From NCBI GenBank assembly GCA_009823395.1, contig CM020506.1:19161001-19225000 (forward strand): a DNA stretch of 64,000 nt. Direction: 5' to 3'. This DNA is from Thamnaconus septentrionalis (Eukaryota > Chordata > Actinopteri > Tetraodontiformes > Monacanthidae). Below the pieces are notes generated by a model. That model was given only the letters and a program-made list of their open reading frames with translations, did not search any database and was not told the DNA's origin. A program made the position numbers and the translations under genes. The number at the start of each line of letters is the position of its first letter. The stretch's first letter is position 1. This document shows, piece after piece, positions 1-57,930 of the stretch.

Positions 1-2272
1 ACATATAAAAATATCTAACCTACAACAAAGACTCATTTCGGAAAACTTGTAATAGAATTTTTTTTTCATCAATTGAAGTCGATTAATCGTCTACGCTTTA
101 CTCTCAAACAGTAAACAAGATAAGAAAATTCTCTAAAAGACATCACATGTAGCAAACTGCAGGGCCACAATAATTAGATTATACTTGACATGATGCTGTG
201 TAAGATTGTCGCCTGTCCTCACAAGTGTTAACAACTGTACTGGACTGTTGTCTGCTATCTGCATGTTGTATGGGGAGCTTGACTCCAGCAGTCCTCTGGA
301 TTGTTTTAAGGAATACACCGCTTATGCAACAAATGATCTGTCCAAGGTTTTGTTTTTCTTTTTTTTCCATGAAGAGATTTACTTGGTAGTGTGGGTACAC
401 TGAAGATGACCTCCACCCAAAGTGTTTTCCTTGGCAGGGTGGCATCTGCATTCTTGCTCAAATCCTGCCTGCCTCCACAGCACTCGGCAGACAGCAACAA
501 GCACAAGCACATATGCTTTTGTTGGACCAAATTCATATCTGTATAGCGTGCAGGCTAAAATACGTGCCCAGATATAGCAGAAAATATGGTAGAAGTTCAA
601 ATGTGATGTAGGACGATTCATGACGCAGTTGGTTTCTTTGCTGTGTGTTCCTTGACCTTCACCAATGTTGAAAATGCAGGTAAAAAATGAGAAAACACCA
701 TCTTTTATTTATTTTTCCTGACTCCACTTTTCGGAAAAATCTGTGCTGAAAATGTAAGGCTTAAAACCACCCCTTTGTGATGTCACAAAGGCCACTAGGA
801 CCTCACTTATAACCCACCACGATAGATGACAACACTCTTTAGCTAGCCGTTCATTCTACCCTCACAAGCAGCCTTGCAGCCACTTGTTCCCATCTAAATA
901 TGCGGATAAAACAACAAAACATCACTTTGAACATCAACCAACAGTTTATCTTTTTTTTTTTTTGTTTTTTTTTAGACCGAAAGAGATTTAGAAAGCTAAT
1001 CCACTTTTACCCACACTGGAATGTGGGCTTTAGAAAGAAAAATCTCAAAATGAACAATACTGGAATATCTTTAACAAACCCCAAGCCAAACAGTGCGCTA
1101 ACATCCTAATGTACATCCTAATGTAAACCACACACACACACACACACACTCAATTGCGTGAGCACAAACCTGCAGTAGTGGGTGGTGAAGCAGCAAGCAG
1201 TGAGTGCGGGACAGCCTCACCCCTCGTGGCTGGATGGCACTGACTGATCCATACAGACAGGAGAAGAAGGGGAGTTCGCAAGGGACGGATGGAACGTGGG
1301 GGGGAGGGCCGTGCAGCAGGGGACGGATGTGGGAAGCCCTTTGGAAATACACACGCTCGCTTTTAATGTGCGCTGATGGCATAACGTGCCGTTGCAGGTA
1401 AAACTGTCTCACAGTGGCCGCTGCTCATCGTTTCATTTCCATTACGGTTTCCAGCCACAGATTGGCTGCTTCCCTTTGCCTCGCTTCGCTTCGATTCGCG
1501 CGCGTGTGTGTGTGTGTGTCCTCCAACACGCTGCATATGGTGTGTGCTGGCACGGACGTTAAGGCTTGCGGTTTGCATTGTTTGTTGTGCTGTAAGCTTT
1601 GTGGTGGCACACAGATATCAGACATGCATGATGTCATTCTGACTCATGTGACTGCAGGCTCAGTGCCACACACTCGAGCGTGTGCTTTCTCACACACACA
1701 AGCACTCAGGTGGTTGTGGGAAACGGCAAGCTCAGGCTCCTGGGCAAACACTTTTGTGTAATTAGTAGTGGTGAAATTTAAAAAAAAAAAAAGGAATCCT
1801 ACCATTGCCATTTGATTCTTGCTTTCAATATTTTTGAGGTCGCATTTTATTTACATTCTTCGAGCATTTATCTGCTTTGTACAGAAATCTTTCGTAGATT
1901 TGCCAGTAGTTAATCATAAGGTGCACAGAAAACATCTGCATCTCCATTAATTAAATCGCCCCATTCCATTCAGCGGTCATGTGAGTGAAATACTGATACA
2001 TTTTATGGTTGCAGGGATTTACTCCTCTCGTTGGACATGCTTGACTTATGAGGTTCATAATTCTTAATGAGAGTGCTTCGTTGGCTAGAACTTTGCATGG
2101 ATGTGTTTCTCTTATTTTGTTCCCTTTCAAGAATCTTTGCATGTGCGTTGTGGTATGAGCATAGAGCAAACTAAAAGTGTTGGCTGCACTGTTTTTTATA
2201 TGGTGTTTCACCACCATATGATCTGTTGGAAATATACAATGATCTGCGACAATGTTGGTGGGACAGTTTGAC

Positions 2273-2273
<1 letters not shown>

Positions 2274-2303
<30 letters not shown>

Positions 2304-2323
2304 CTTCTTCTTCTTCTTCTTCT
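2274..2323 (+). repeat. TTC/GAA trinucleotide microsatellite
   Basis: About 16 TTC units in a row, seen directly. It produces a false poly-Leu or poly-Glu open frame on the two strands. Confidence 0.95.
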
Positions 2324-2329
2324 TTTCTT

Positions 2330-2904
2330 CCCACAAAGCAATACAAATCATGCTACCAGAGCTGGCCAGCAGTGTAATTATATTTGCCCCACAAAGCAAT
2401 ACAAATCACTACCAGAGCTGGCCGCAGGTATTATACAGCATGTACTGCTAAAACTACAAATCCCAGAATGCTCTACTGGTATTTTGGTGCCTTAATGAGG
2501 ACAGGACGTTCATTGAAAGACATTATTATTATTACTTAATTGGTTAAGTTGTTATATTGGTTTTAAATACATTATTAGCCCGTGGAAAAAGTTTACTATG
2601 AAATTTAAATCAGAAGGCTGCAAATAAAAAAACATACAATTTTTATTTACATTTTATTTGTTTTGTTGGGTTTTACTTTTTTAGTTAAAATTTGCATGTG
2701 TGCAATATGAAGTTATTTATTGTATCATATTAAGCTTTGCTTGTTTTATGTTCAGGTTGAAGCATAACCTGTTTGGTTCCATATAAAAAGCTTCACTGTT
2801 CTATCTAGAGGAAGATTTTTTTTCAATAAATATCCATGTTGGCCCGCAACCTTGTCCAAGTTTTAAATTTTGGCCTGCTGCGTATTTGAGTTTGACACCC
2901 CTAG
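2330..2904 (-). repeat. Dispersed fish repeat with AGTTTGACACCCCT end, left end lost
   Basis: The right end is AGTTTGACACCCCTAG. Its interior, around 2331-2500, matches in reverse orientation the repeat at 18559-18775, with shared blocks around GCAATACAAATCA, CCAGAGCTGG and CAGAATGCTCT. A segment of about 37 bases beginning CCCACAAAGCAATAC occurs twice in tandem here. Probably a non-autonomous DNA transposon; the family name is not certain. Confidence 0.6.
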
Positions 2905-4449
2905 TCTAAACGCTCATGTTGCATTTTGCAATTTTTACATCACAAAGTTGCAACAGACGCCATGATTCTGCACTGGACTTGGAAAGATCAAATGATGCAA
3001 TTGATGAAACAGGCATTGCAAATGACAGAGCAAGTCAGTGAAAAGAAAGCTGGAACATTTTCTCATCATTGCATGGCAACTTAAAAATTGTTAGCCACAC
3101 TCAGACAGGAAGGGCTTCCGTATTTGCTTCTGTAGACCCGGTACATTTTCACGCTCATGGCAGTCACATTTTAATCATAATGTCAACAACTATGCAAAAG
3201 AAAAGAAAGATTATTTCAGAAGGAAATCAGAAATGAGCATGAAGACATGCAAGCGTGATCGTAGCCGATGTCACAAGCAGAGGGAAGCGGCCAGACGGGG
3301 AGCAGGCAGGGTGCTGGCAGCGAGCGCTGTCAGAGTCAGAATAGCGAGATGATTTACTGGGGCAGAAACAGATCAGACGGGTCACAAGCAAAGAATCGTA
3401 ACAGGGACGTGTAAATTCTGGCAGAGAGAAAGAAAGAGGGGACAACAGGTGATGGCTGCTCGCCTTGATTGCAGGGCAGCACAGTGGCAGGTGTGGACGA
3501 TGGTGCTGATTGCAGTGGGCAGCATCGTTTCCTCCTGTGTTGTAATTGTTAGATGGAAGGCTTTTATGCACTGAAAGCATATGTCATTCAGGAATTTAAA
3601 ACAAAAATATTTATACATTTTTGTATTTCTAAAGGCAACCGTCTTGGATCTTTTTCTGTGATCCTTGTCTTTTTTTTTTGTGTCTCACATTTAGAAACTA
3701 GGATTTAAATGAGTTTCTCTTGAGATAGTAATTGAAGATGCAATAATAATGGTGCTGCCATCGCTAGACAGTGTTTATATATGTTATATCTATGTCTATG
3801 CATATCTATATATATCTAGGACTTCGTTACAGCTGTTTATGTGGATGCATTTTATTTAAACGCCTGCACTTCTGAGCGCCATTGTTATGCCCGAGCATAG
3901 AATACTCACACAGACATAACAGCCGTGCACTAAGCCATCTGAGAATGCAGCTCCGTTCTCTGCCTCCTCTCCTCTCCACTGCCATATAGAGAGTGATGGG
4001 GTGATGTAGAGGAGAGTGTGGTTCAGCAGGTTAGCGCCCTTTGCCCGGGAGCGATCTGACCTCTGAATGTGTGTGGGACCAACTTTGCCTGTGGACACGA
4101 ACACTTCACATTATACATTGGTGCACGGTACTGTTGCGCCATGGCGTGTTGCTATCTGTCTTGCTGCTGCCCTGTTTTCTAACTGACAATAGAGATTTGG
4201 AAAGAAACCGTTAACCAAATGGGAATGTGGATTTAAGAAAATCTATAATAATAATCAAACATACACGTTTTTAACAAAACCTGTTTCTCACCATGTTGCT
4301 CAGTTTTTAGTTCTCTAAGCCTCAAGTGTTTATTATATGTTATTATTATGAATATCGTTTATTATTAACTGAGTGTGTTGTAACTGAGTGCGTATTTTAT
4401 TTAATGTGTAAAAATGCAGAAGACGAGCTGAGCCTTGAGCCTTTAATAG

Positions 4450-4960
4450 ATGCGCAGCCTGCATCGGCCGAGGCATGAGGGATCTGCGTGCCGTATGATG
4501 TGGCGATATTTATGCGAGCGTGGCGGCGCGAGAAGTGAAGGTAACGGCCGCTGATAAGATGCACGCACTGCACTAGAAAATGGAAACATGCCAGAGCAAG
4601 TCTCTTTACAGCGCAAATAAACTAAGATGAGTCAGAGATATTTATGGTCATCCCCAAAGGCCTCTCTCCTCGCTCTCCCTCTCCTCTCCCTGTCTCTCCA
4701 TCTCCTGCTCCTTGCATTTCCGCTCGCACTTTAACACGCTGATAATTGAATAAATTGCTGGTTAATTTAGAGGGAATGGATATCATTTGCTATTTTATCT
4801 GACATGGCTTTCACCAACGAGGAAGTGGCAATTTGCATAAATTTGTTGCGCCTCGGGAAGCTGAAATGGTTGAGACAAAGCATTGCTTAATTCATGTAGG
4901 ACTATATTTAGGGCCATGACAATTATTGCTTAATTTCAGCTGTGCGCCGCACGTAAAATA
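4450..4960. promoter_or_regulatory. Candidate conserved non-coding element
   Basis: This unique-looking stretch lacks simple repeats and is rich in homeodomain-type TAATT and ATTA cores (for example 4735-4775 and 4885-4965), with low CpG in its second half. That resembles developmental enhancers, but conservation cannot be judged without an alignment. Confidence 0.25.
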
Positions 4961-5107
4961 ATGTACTATTTTTTTTGTCTTTGTACTTCTTGTTGAATAT
5001 TTACATCGCAAAGATTTGTCTGACTTTCAAAAACAAATTTCTGCCTTTGAAGTTATTTCAAAATACTTTTTTGTCACTTAATTAAAACGGATAAAGTAGC
5101 GCCTTCA

Positions 5108-5600
5108 GACGTCTTTCTTTGTGGCAAAGATTCAACAAGGTGTTGGACCATAATGAGACGTTACCATCCCCCGTTTACCGGCACACATCCCAAAAGTGCT
5201 CTGTGGGATTGAGATCCGAGTGGCTGTGATGGTCGCTGGACTTCATTGAATTTAAGAAACCAGTTTTAGGCCATTCAAGCTTTGCGGTAGGGTGTGTTAT
5301 CCTGCAGAAGACGGTACACTGTGGTCGTAGAGAGATGGACGTGCTTAGCGGCAATAATCAGGTAGGCTGTAGTATCTAACTGATGCTCACATCCATCAGA
5401 TTCCACAGCCTACCTGGTTGGCACTAAGGGGACAAAGTGTGAAACATCTCCCGCACCACTACCAGCAGCCAGAACTGTTCCAGATGCATCCTTGTTTTCA
5501 CGTCTACACCAAATTCTGATGCCACCATCAGAGTGTTGTTGCTGAAATCGAGTCTTATTAGAAACAGACACAACCCGCCTGGCACTAAACGATGCCATGT
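5108..5600 (-). pseudogene. Degenerate Tc1-like transposase remnant
   Basis: Read on the minus strand, the segment gives ETRFQQQHSDGGIRIW, then VPLVP, then HVHLSTTTVY. This matches the order of a fish Tc1-like DDE transposase (the ETRF..DG.IR.W block, then the GPLVP and ADHVHPF-type blocks). Several frames and stops interrupt it, so it is dead. Terminal inverted repeats were not found. Confidence 0.7.
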
Positions 5601-7454
5601 TTAAAGTCTCTCAACCTTGGAACACCAACGTCCAGAGATTTTTTTTTTTGTACCGACATGGCTGCAGTCATGCACGGGTAAACATCAATGTTAGTGGTTT
5701 AGGGTTCCATCCCCTTTCTTTCCCATTCCATTGCTGCTTGCTGTCTTCACCACGTTTACATGACGAAATCCACGACAGGAATCCGTCCTGCCAAGTGATT
5801 GGCTTATTATTTGCTATTGTGTGAACAAGCAATTGGACTGGTGAAAGTAATACAGTGGCTGGTGAGTGTATAACCTCGGTTGTGCTCTCCTGTGAGAACA
5901 ACCTTGTCCAAGTGTTTACTGAGCTACCTTTTACCCTCGCTCTGTCCTTGACCTCGACTCCTCTGTCATTGTCAACACACAGAAACACATGAGCAGCTTC
6001 TTACAGACAAGAAAGAGTTGATAAAAAAATATTTACAATCAATGATATTGAAGGTAGATAAAGAAAAAATAAAATGAAAATGTTGCTTTGGAGTCCAGGC
6101 TCCCTGTTGTATTGGTTGTTTTTGGTCACTTGTTCCCCTGCTGCTCTTGGTCCATCCCTGTGTGAATGTTCCTGTCCTCCATCATCCCTGTGGCCTCCGC
6201 TTGATGTCTCAATACAGGCGGCCGCCTTAAGCCTAACTCAACCTTTTACCGCAGTAACAAAGAGGGCCCCTGTCCCTCATTGTGGGCTAAGTGCTTCTCA
6301 CAATCTGCAGTAAACTGTTGGGAAAACGGGCCCTGCAGTCCACAGCAGCCGCATTCATGGTGTCTGCACAGAACACAGAGGGGAGGATTAAGGACTCCCT
6401 CGGGCGCCAGAGTTTATAATAAACCGCGTGTGTGTGAGTGGCTTTTAGCTTTTGTCGCTATTGTGTCTCCCTAAGCGCTCAGTGGGCATCTTGCGTGAGG
6501 AGCGAAACGATCGGATCGGTGGGTGCGTAGCGCGAATGGCTAGTTTGCATGCGCAGTTTGCAGTGACCTGATGATGTAGGCAGGATGGTGAGGGCATCGT
6601 GTCTGCAGAAACATCCCAGATTTGTCTTCAGCAGCTGAGATATTGAATTGCCATGTTTGTGTAACCTTTTTCTTAACGTCTGCTTTTATTCCCTTCCAAT
6701 AAATGCTGAGTACAATGGCTCAATGTGTTCCACACACTGCTCAGTTACACATCGGTCTTCAATTTTATCTGTGAGATGCCATGTGAATATATGTCTTAGT
6801 GAGTAGATTCAATCTTGTTGAGTTTGCAAAACAATATTTGCCGACTTTTATCCATCCTAATGGTACTGAAGTCTAAATCGTTTATTCATTGCAACTGACA
6901 TTAAAAAATGGAAACCACGGGATTGCTCCCTATTTGATGATCATTTGGTGTGGACTGTATGTGTTGATATAACATAACACAGCACCACAGTTCCTAAAAA
7001 AGTCCATTCATTTTAAGTAATGTGGATTCAGTTCGCAAATTCTTATTATACGTTTGTGTCAGGGCTGCATCATGGATGTATCTGTTTGGTGCAGAGTGAA
7101 CAAAGTATCACATGAGATCACATGGTTTCGTAGTAGTGATTTTTAATGAGTGCTGCACATTTGATAGCAATGTAATAATTGAGTATGGCCAGGACAACGT
7201 AGCTCAATGGAATTATTATCACTCAGCTATTAAAACCTATTATCATGTTCACAGTTACCTTTTTCTTTGCTGCCAATCTAAACATCAGTCTGTCCACTAT
7301 GTGTAATAAAAACATCAGACTTGAGTCTCTTGTCTGCTCGCAGGCTGTGAAAGTCGACCTCAGAGATTGACTTAATGTTTGTCTGCTGTACAGGTCATTT
7401 TATGTGCGCTTTTATTTTAAAGATTGCTCCTTCTTGTCATGTGTGTGTCCCCAG

Positions 7455-53248
<45,794 letters not shown>

Positions 53249-56200
53249 CAGCGGCTGGAGACTTCTTAGCAAGACGGAACAGAGTCAGACTGAGTCAGCT
53301 CGACATCAAAATGAAAAAAATAATGATAATTAAAAAAAAAAAAAAAAAGACATGCATCTGTTGGCTCTGACCAAAAGAAGTGCCTTTGAAACGAAAAAGG
53401 CATAAAGACGAGACATATTCACTTTGTTGTTCTCCGCCTGCCAGCGAGTCGGGGTCGCAGCACGAAGCCAGAAAGCATCCCTGCTGAGCACAGGGACTGA
53501 CTGCAGCCTCCTGTCACAGTCCTCCATCCAGTGGTGGGGGTAGGGGAGGGGGGCACACAGGCCCAGCCTGCAGCCAATCAGAGACGAGGACATTGACGCC
53601 ACAAAGAGAGATGGACCGAGTGGCAGTGGGCGCGAGATATTCTCTTGGGCAGGTCTCGGAAGGGTGATGACAATCAGATGTTCGATGTCATTACCTCGGC
53701 CACTTTATTACGGTTCGGCATATCATGCAAGTTTTCAATGCAAGCATAGAAAAGGCATATCTCCTCCTGTAGTTGTTAGTCCGAGTCACTCCCTTTGTTT
53801 TCAGAGCAGATCACTGCTCGAGCTGAGTTTCGAGGCGAAGAGCAGCGGCAGAGTTGCACCAGATTATGCAGAGAGTAAATGTCCAACTTATAGCATTATT
53901 CAACTTTGGGGTGTGACAAAAGCATTTGTTATAAATGCAGGCACGTTACTTTAAAGAAAAGAAAAAAACTACAATAGCCTGATTGATATTTCATAGTTGA
54001 TATGCTGTAAATTGTATAATATTACAAAAGGAACTTTGTAAAGAGAATCTATATTTTGTAATTATGTATTATTTAAAAGATCAGCAATATGGACCCTTGT
54101 GACTCCTGTTATGCTAAAGATAAAAAATACAGACTTGCATTATTTTATTAGGTAAAAAAGATTCTGATATTCATTTGCCTTTTTCTTTTTTTGCTAGTAT
54201 GCACCCTTTACTTTGCCTATAAAAACAGCATTTTAAGAGGTTCTGCTTGTGTGACAAGACTTCTGCACAACATATGCAAATGGCTTTGATTTCATAGAAT
54301 AGGGGTACATGTGCTACTTCTTTAAAACAGCCACCAGATGCATACAATGAAGCCCCCTTTAAAGGAGCATTTTTCAAAAGGCAAGCCTCAAGGATCCAGT
54401 GCTGAAATTTTATACAGATGTGCTAAACACGTTTGTTTGTTCGTTTGTTTGTTTGCATATTTTGTGCAGCGCATGCACAAGGATTTAAAAAAAATGCATA
54501 GTGCATTAACGATGCTGCTCTTCTTAGTTGGTTTTCAAAGTCAAACGTAGGTTTGGTCAGCCCTATTCAAAGGCCTTCTTGCTGCTGAAAGAAAGACAAG
54601 TTGACAGAGACGGCGTTAAAACAGGGATGCATTCACACTTCTCACAGCTCCGTCGGGGAGAAATCCCCGACGTACTCCTCGCCGATCGTGATGTGATTCC
54701 GTTTTAACTTTCGCATTGGGATTTTGCCAGTCACATTCTCAGCCTTCATTGTAATGTGCGAGGCCCGTGGCGGCAGGAGACAGACACACACACGAACACA
54801 CAGATACACATGCACACAGACACGCACACGCTTCCAAAGGTGAGAGACAGCCCCAGTGTGTGTTGTAAGGACAGAAGGTGTCCTGGTGTCAGGATGCTGC
54901 AGAGAGGCAAAGCAATACTGAACCCCCAGCCCTGTTCTCTCTCGGCCTGCCTGGTCCCTGCATACAGTATACCTCGTTAGGCAACAGTGACATATCATTG
55001 TCTCAGCGTACCTGTCTCGTCGCAATGTTCCACAGAGGAGTCTTTTTATAAAAAGAGATCCAGAAGAAGGATGAAGCCAGTTACTTGTGTTGGGTTTCTG
55101 TTATTTTCTTTTCCAAAACTAATTTTGCTCATCATTTGAGGAGTGGAAATTGATGGACGATGGACGAAGGACGTCGCAGTGACAAAGTTCTCCAGTCGCC
55201 ACTTGCTGAACAGCTACGGTACGGACACTGGGATTTGTTTCCAGGCGTTTCCTTGGAGAGTTTGAATCCGCTCTGAGGATCTTTTGGGTCGAAGCAAACT
55301 GTCATTCCTGAGTTATTTGTGAGCGAGTGCACGATGCACTCTACTCAACCGAATACTGTCATGAAACTGTTGGTTTTCCATTTTGTGTGCACATTGAAAG
55401 GGCTCTTTGAATTGTTTGTGAGTAAAAAAAAAAAAACAAAAAACAAAAATGTGTTCTAGTCCTTTTGTTGATGACGCGTCATCTAAAAGGACCGATGCAC
55501 ATAACAGGCACATTGTACTATTCGTAGCAATTATTGTACTGATAAACTGAAGATATGCATTATTTTGTAAACTCTTTTCAAAGTTGGGTTTAAACTAAAG
55601 ATTAAAAGAACTTACTTTTACCTCATGTCAGGGATTCCTGAGAGAAAAAGAAGATAACGATTTGGTTCATTCTATACCAATGGTATTTAAATATTAGCAC
55701 ATAGCTGTTTGTCTTTGCACAAGTAACTGTATAGTGCTTTTTTGTTTCTTTTTCTAAACAGATTTGTGTATTAAGGTGAGATAATTTTGTACTTTTTGTG
55801 ACCGTGTGTATGGTTTAGTGGACTCTATATTTGTCATTTTCACCTCACCTTACAGTGCTGGGAATGAAAGAGTATTAAAAAAAATCTTTTCAAGGTGCAT
55901 TGTTGCTCTGGTCTTCAGGCAGGCAAAGAAAAAAAATGCAGTTAAGTACCAGTTTTAAGAGAAACACACTTTGATTTGAACCTTCTGTTGTTTTATTCAT
56001 ATTGTTATGATTATAAATACAATTGCATCTATTAATGTTCTGAAAGATGTATTAAAATAGAAGATAATGTAAATTATGTACAAAAGTATGGAGAGACCCA
56101 TGGTAACATTCTCTACTTGAAAGTCTTGATATTTGCTCCTTAATGTTTTTATTCGGTACAAATCATTTCTCTTAGTAGCAAATGCTTTAAGATAACATCC

Positions 56201-56255
56201 AAGGTTTTGTATCAACTTTTTTTTTTGGTATTTTTAAGTTTTTTTGGGCCTTGAC

Positions 56256-56261
56256 TTTATT
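56256..56261 (-). terminator. Candidate opsin poly(A) signal AATAAA
   Basis: A minus-strand AATAAA about 220 bases beyond the opsin stop codon. A second one is at 56273-56278. Confidence 0.45.
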
Positions 56262-56296
56262 TCAACCAAAATTTTATTTTCTATTGATCATCACTG

Positions 56297-56302
56297 AATA
56301 AA
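56297..56302 (+). terminator. Candidate cacna1d poly(A) signal AATAAA
   Basis: The only canonical plus-strand hexamer I picked out before the opsin coding region, about 3 kb after the stop codon. Confidence 0.35.
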
Positions 56303-56478
56303 CTTATGCTGAATTATTGTCTTCTTTTAATTTCTATTTGACACTGCAGCTTTCCGGTCTGCCATATCAAAACCACTGTTCACACCTGAGGGAATCACAA
56401 CACACCACAAAATTCAGACACTGCTGTGAGTTATGGCATCGTGTTTCAGGCATTGATTTGTCGAACAAATGTTTGTGT

Positions 56479-56592
56479 CTAGGATGGAGACACTTTGTTG
56501 TTGGAAGGTTCTACTCCGGTTAACTCCGATTCTTCATCCTCCAGGTCGAAATCTCTCCCACACAGCAGAAAGGGCAAGGCGTATTTACGAAA
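56479..56592 (-). CDS. Opsin exon 4: helix 8 and C-tail
   Basis: It encodes FRKYALPFLLCGRDFDLEDE, then SELTGVEPSNNKVSPS and TAG. The cysteine after FLL is a possible palmitoylation site. The acceptor is TTTTCTAG. Too short to appear as a long open frame, found by homology and phase. Confidence 0.9.
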   Translation of the reverse strand, partial: FRKYALPFLLCGRDFDLEDEESELTGVEPSNNKVSPS

Positions 56593-57887
56593 CTAGAAAA
56601 GACAAAAAGTAAAGTCACATGAGCACTGCAGAAAAATCCAAAGTGCGAAACTCACCTGTATCATATTCGTGGAAATGAAAATATACATGTTGGGAATTTC
56701 AATACAAGTTCAGTGTATTGGAGTTGACCTCCTATGGAGAAGACATAACTAATGAGTATCATAACTAATCAGAGCTAGTGTGTGTTTATGTCATTCACTG
56801 GGTGAAAACCTGCTACTTGTGGTTAAAATGTTAATGGGAAGATTATCTTTTGTATTTTTTTGTTTTTTGAAATGTAAAAACAGACATTTAATTTGAAAAG
56901 GATTTCGTATTCCTGCCTTCTGCTCACAATAGCCCTCAAAATGCAAGCTCTAGGATGACCACTAGAGGGTACTGTCATTTTGAGTTCATCATCACTGAAT
57001 TCCAGATCTCACAGAATGTTAATATGTGACTGACACCGCTCTCATGTCTGAACAGTACCCCTATCAGGGATTGGTTCCACCCTCTGAAACAACCTTGATG
57101 TTGTCTGCTTCAAAACATGTGAGCTGAAAACAGATGGCCTTAAACACAGGGCTAAATATGCTCAAGAAAATATCTAAAATTTGAAGAATAACATGCGGTA
57201 AAGTCTGTGAGAATTTGTAGATGCTCTCCATGTACCTGTTTGTTGAGGTAGATATAAATGATGGGGTTGTACACCGTGCTGCTCTTGGCCAGATAAACCG
57301 GCACCGTGCCCACAAGCGGATGAATCTTCACATCAGGGTCGGAGACCACCACCATGGCCAAGCTGGCGTAAGGCAGCCAGCTAATGAGAAACGTTAGGAC
57401 CATCAGCACCACCATGGAAGCCACCTTCATCTCCCCTTTAGCCACCGCGCCTCCTTCCACACAGGCCATCTTCGACACCTGCAACGCACACGGTCAGCCG
57501 TCAGAGCTTCAGCAGCCAAATTGCGCCAACTAGCATTCATATAACCAGTGTTACATTTTGTGACCCTTTCTATAGCCGTCTCCCTCTGCCTGCGCATTGG
57601 GAAAATGGATGCAGCCAAGCAGACTTACCTGCATATGAAGATAGTAATATATCTGCAACGGTTCTCAGTCAGCGATGTGAAAAACTCATTAACGTTGGAC
57701 AAATTCCTCGATAAACAGCACAGCTTTTTTTTAGCTGCTCAAAAAAGGTATTTTTCCTTTGTGGTATGTTTCAATGAATTATTGAATGGTTCACAGACTT
57801 CTGGAATTTATACTTCTTTACTGTTGCCAGCACCAAACCTTCTGATCACTCTAATTTGTTATAATAGATATAAGCCAGCTATATAAA

Positions 57888-57930
<43 letters not shown>

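Larger units (their letters stand above)
1..7454 (+). other. Non-coding: intron or 5' region upstream of the first visible cacna1d exon
   Basis: I find no exon for the channel N-terminus or IS1 here, so this is probably part of a long early intron. It holds a CA repeat (about 1130-1149), a CTT-type repeat (2274-2323), a fish dispersed repeat (2330-2904), a Tc1-like remnant (5108-5600) and an AT-rich stretch that looks conserved (4450-4960). Long open frames here are low-complexity or antisense artefacts. Confidence 0.6.
53249..56478 (+). other. cacna1d 3' UTR and region between convergent genes
   Basis: No other coding sequence seen. Plus-strand ATTAAA occurs near 55602 and 55874 and AATAAA at 56297-56302. 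An A-run (53332-53348) and many AU-rich stretches fit a long 3' UTR. Which signal is used is not visible. Confidence 0.5.

Noticed and set aside
2226..2495. Open frames with long poly-Leu or poly-Glu
   Set aside because: They are read-throughs of the TTC repeat with no conserved flanks.
1..7454. Search for the cacna1d N-terminus and IS1 exons
   Set aside because: No sequence matching the IS1 region or a suitable phase was found; those exons are probably upstream of the window.
53332..53348. A-run after the stop codon as a retrocopy poly(A) tail
   Set aside because: The gene has introns throughout and sequence continues as AU-rich 3' UTR.
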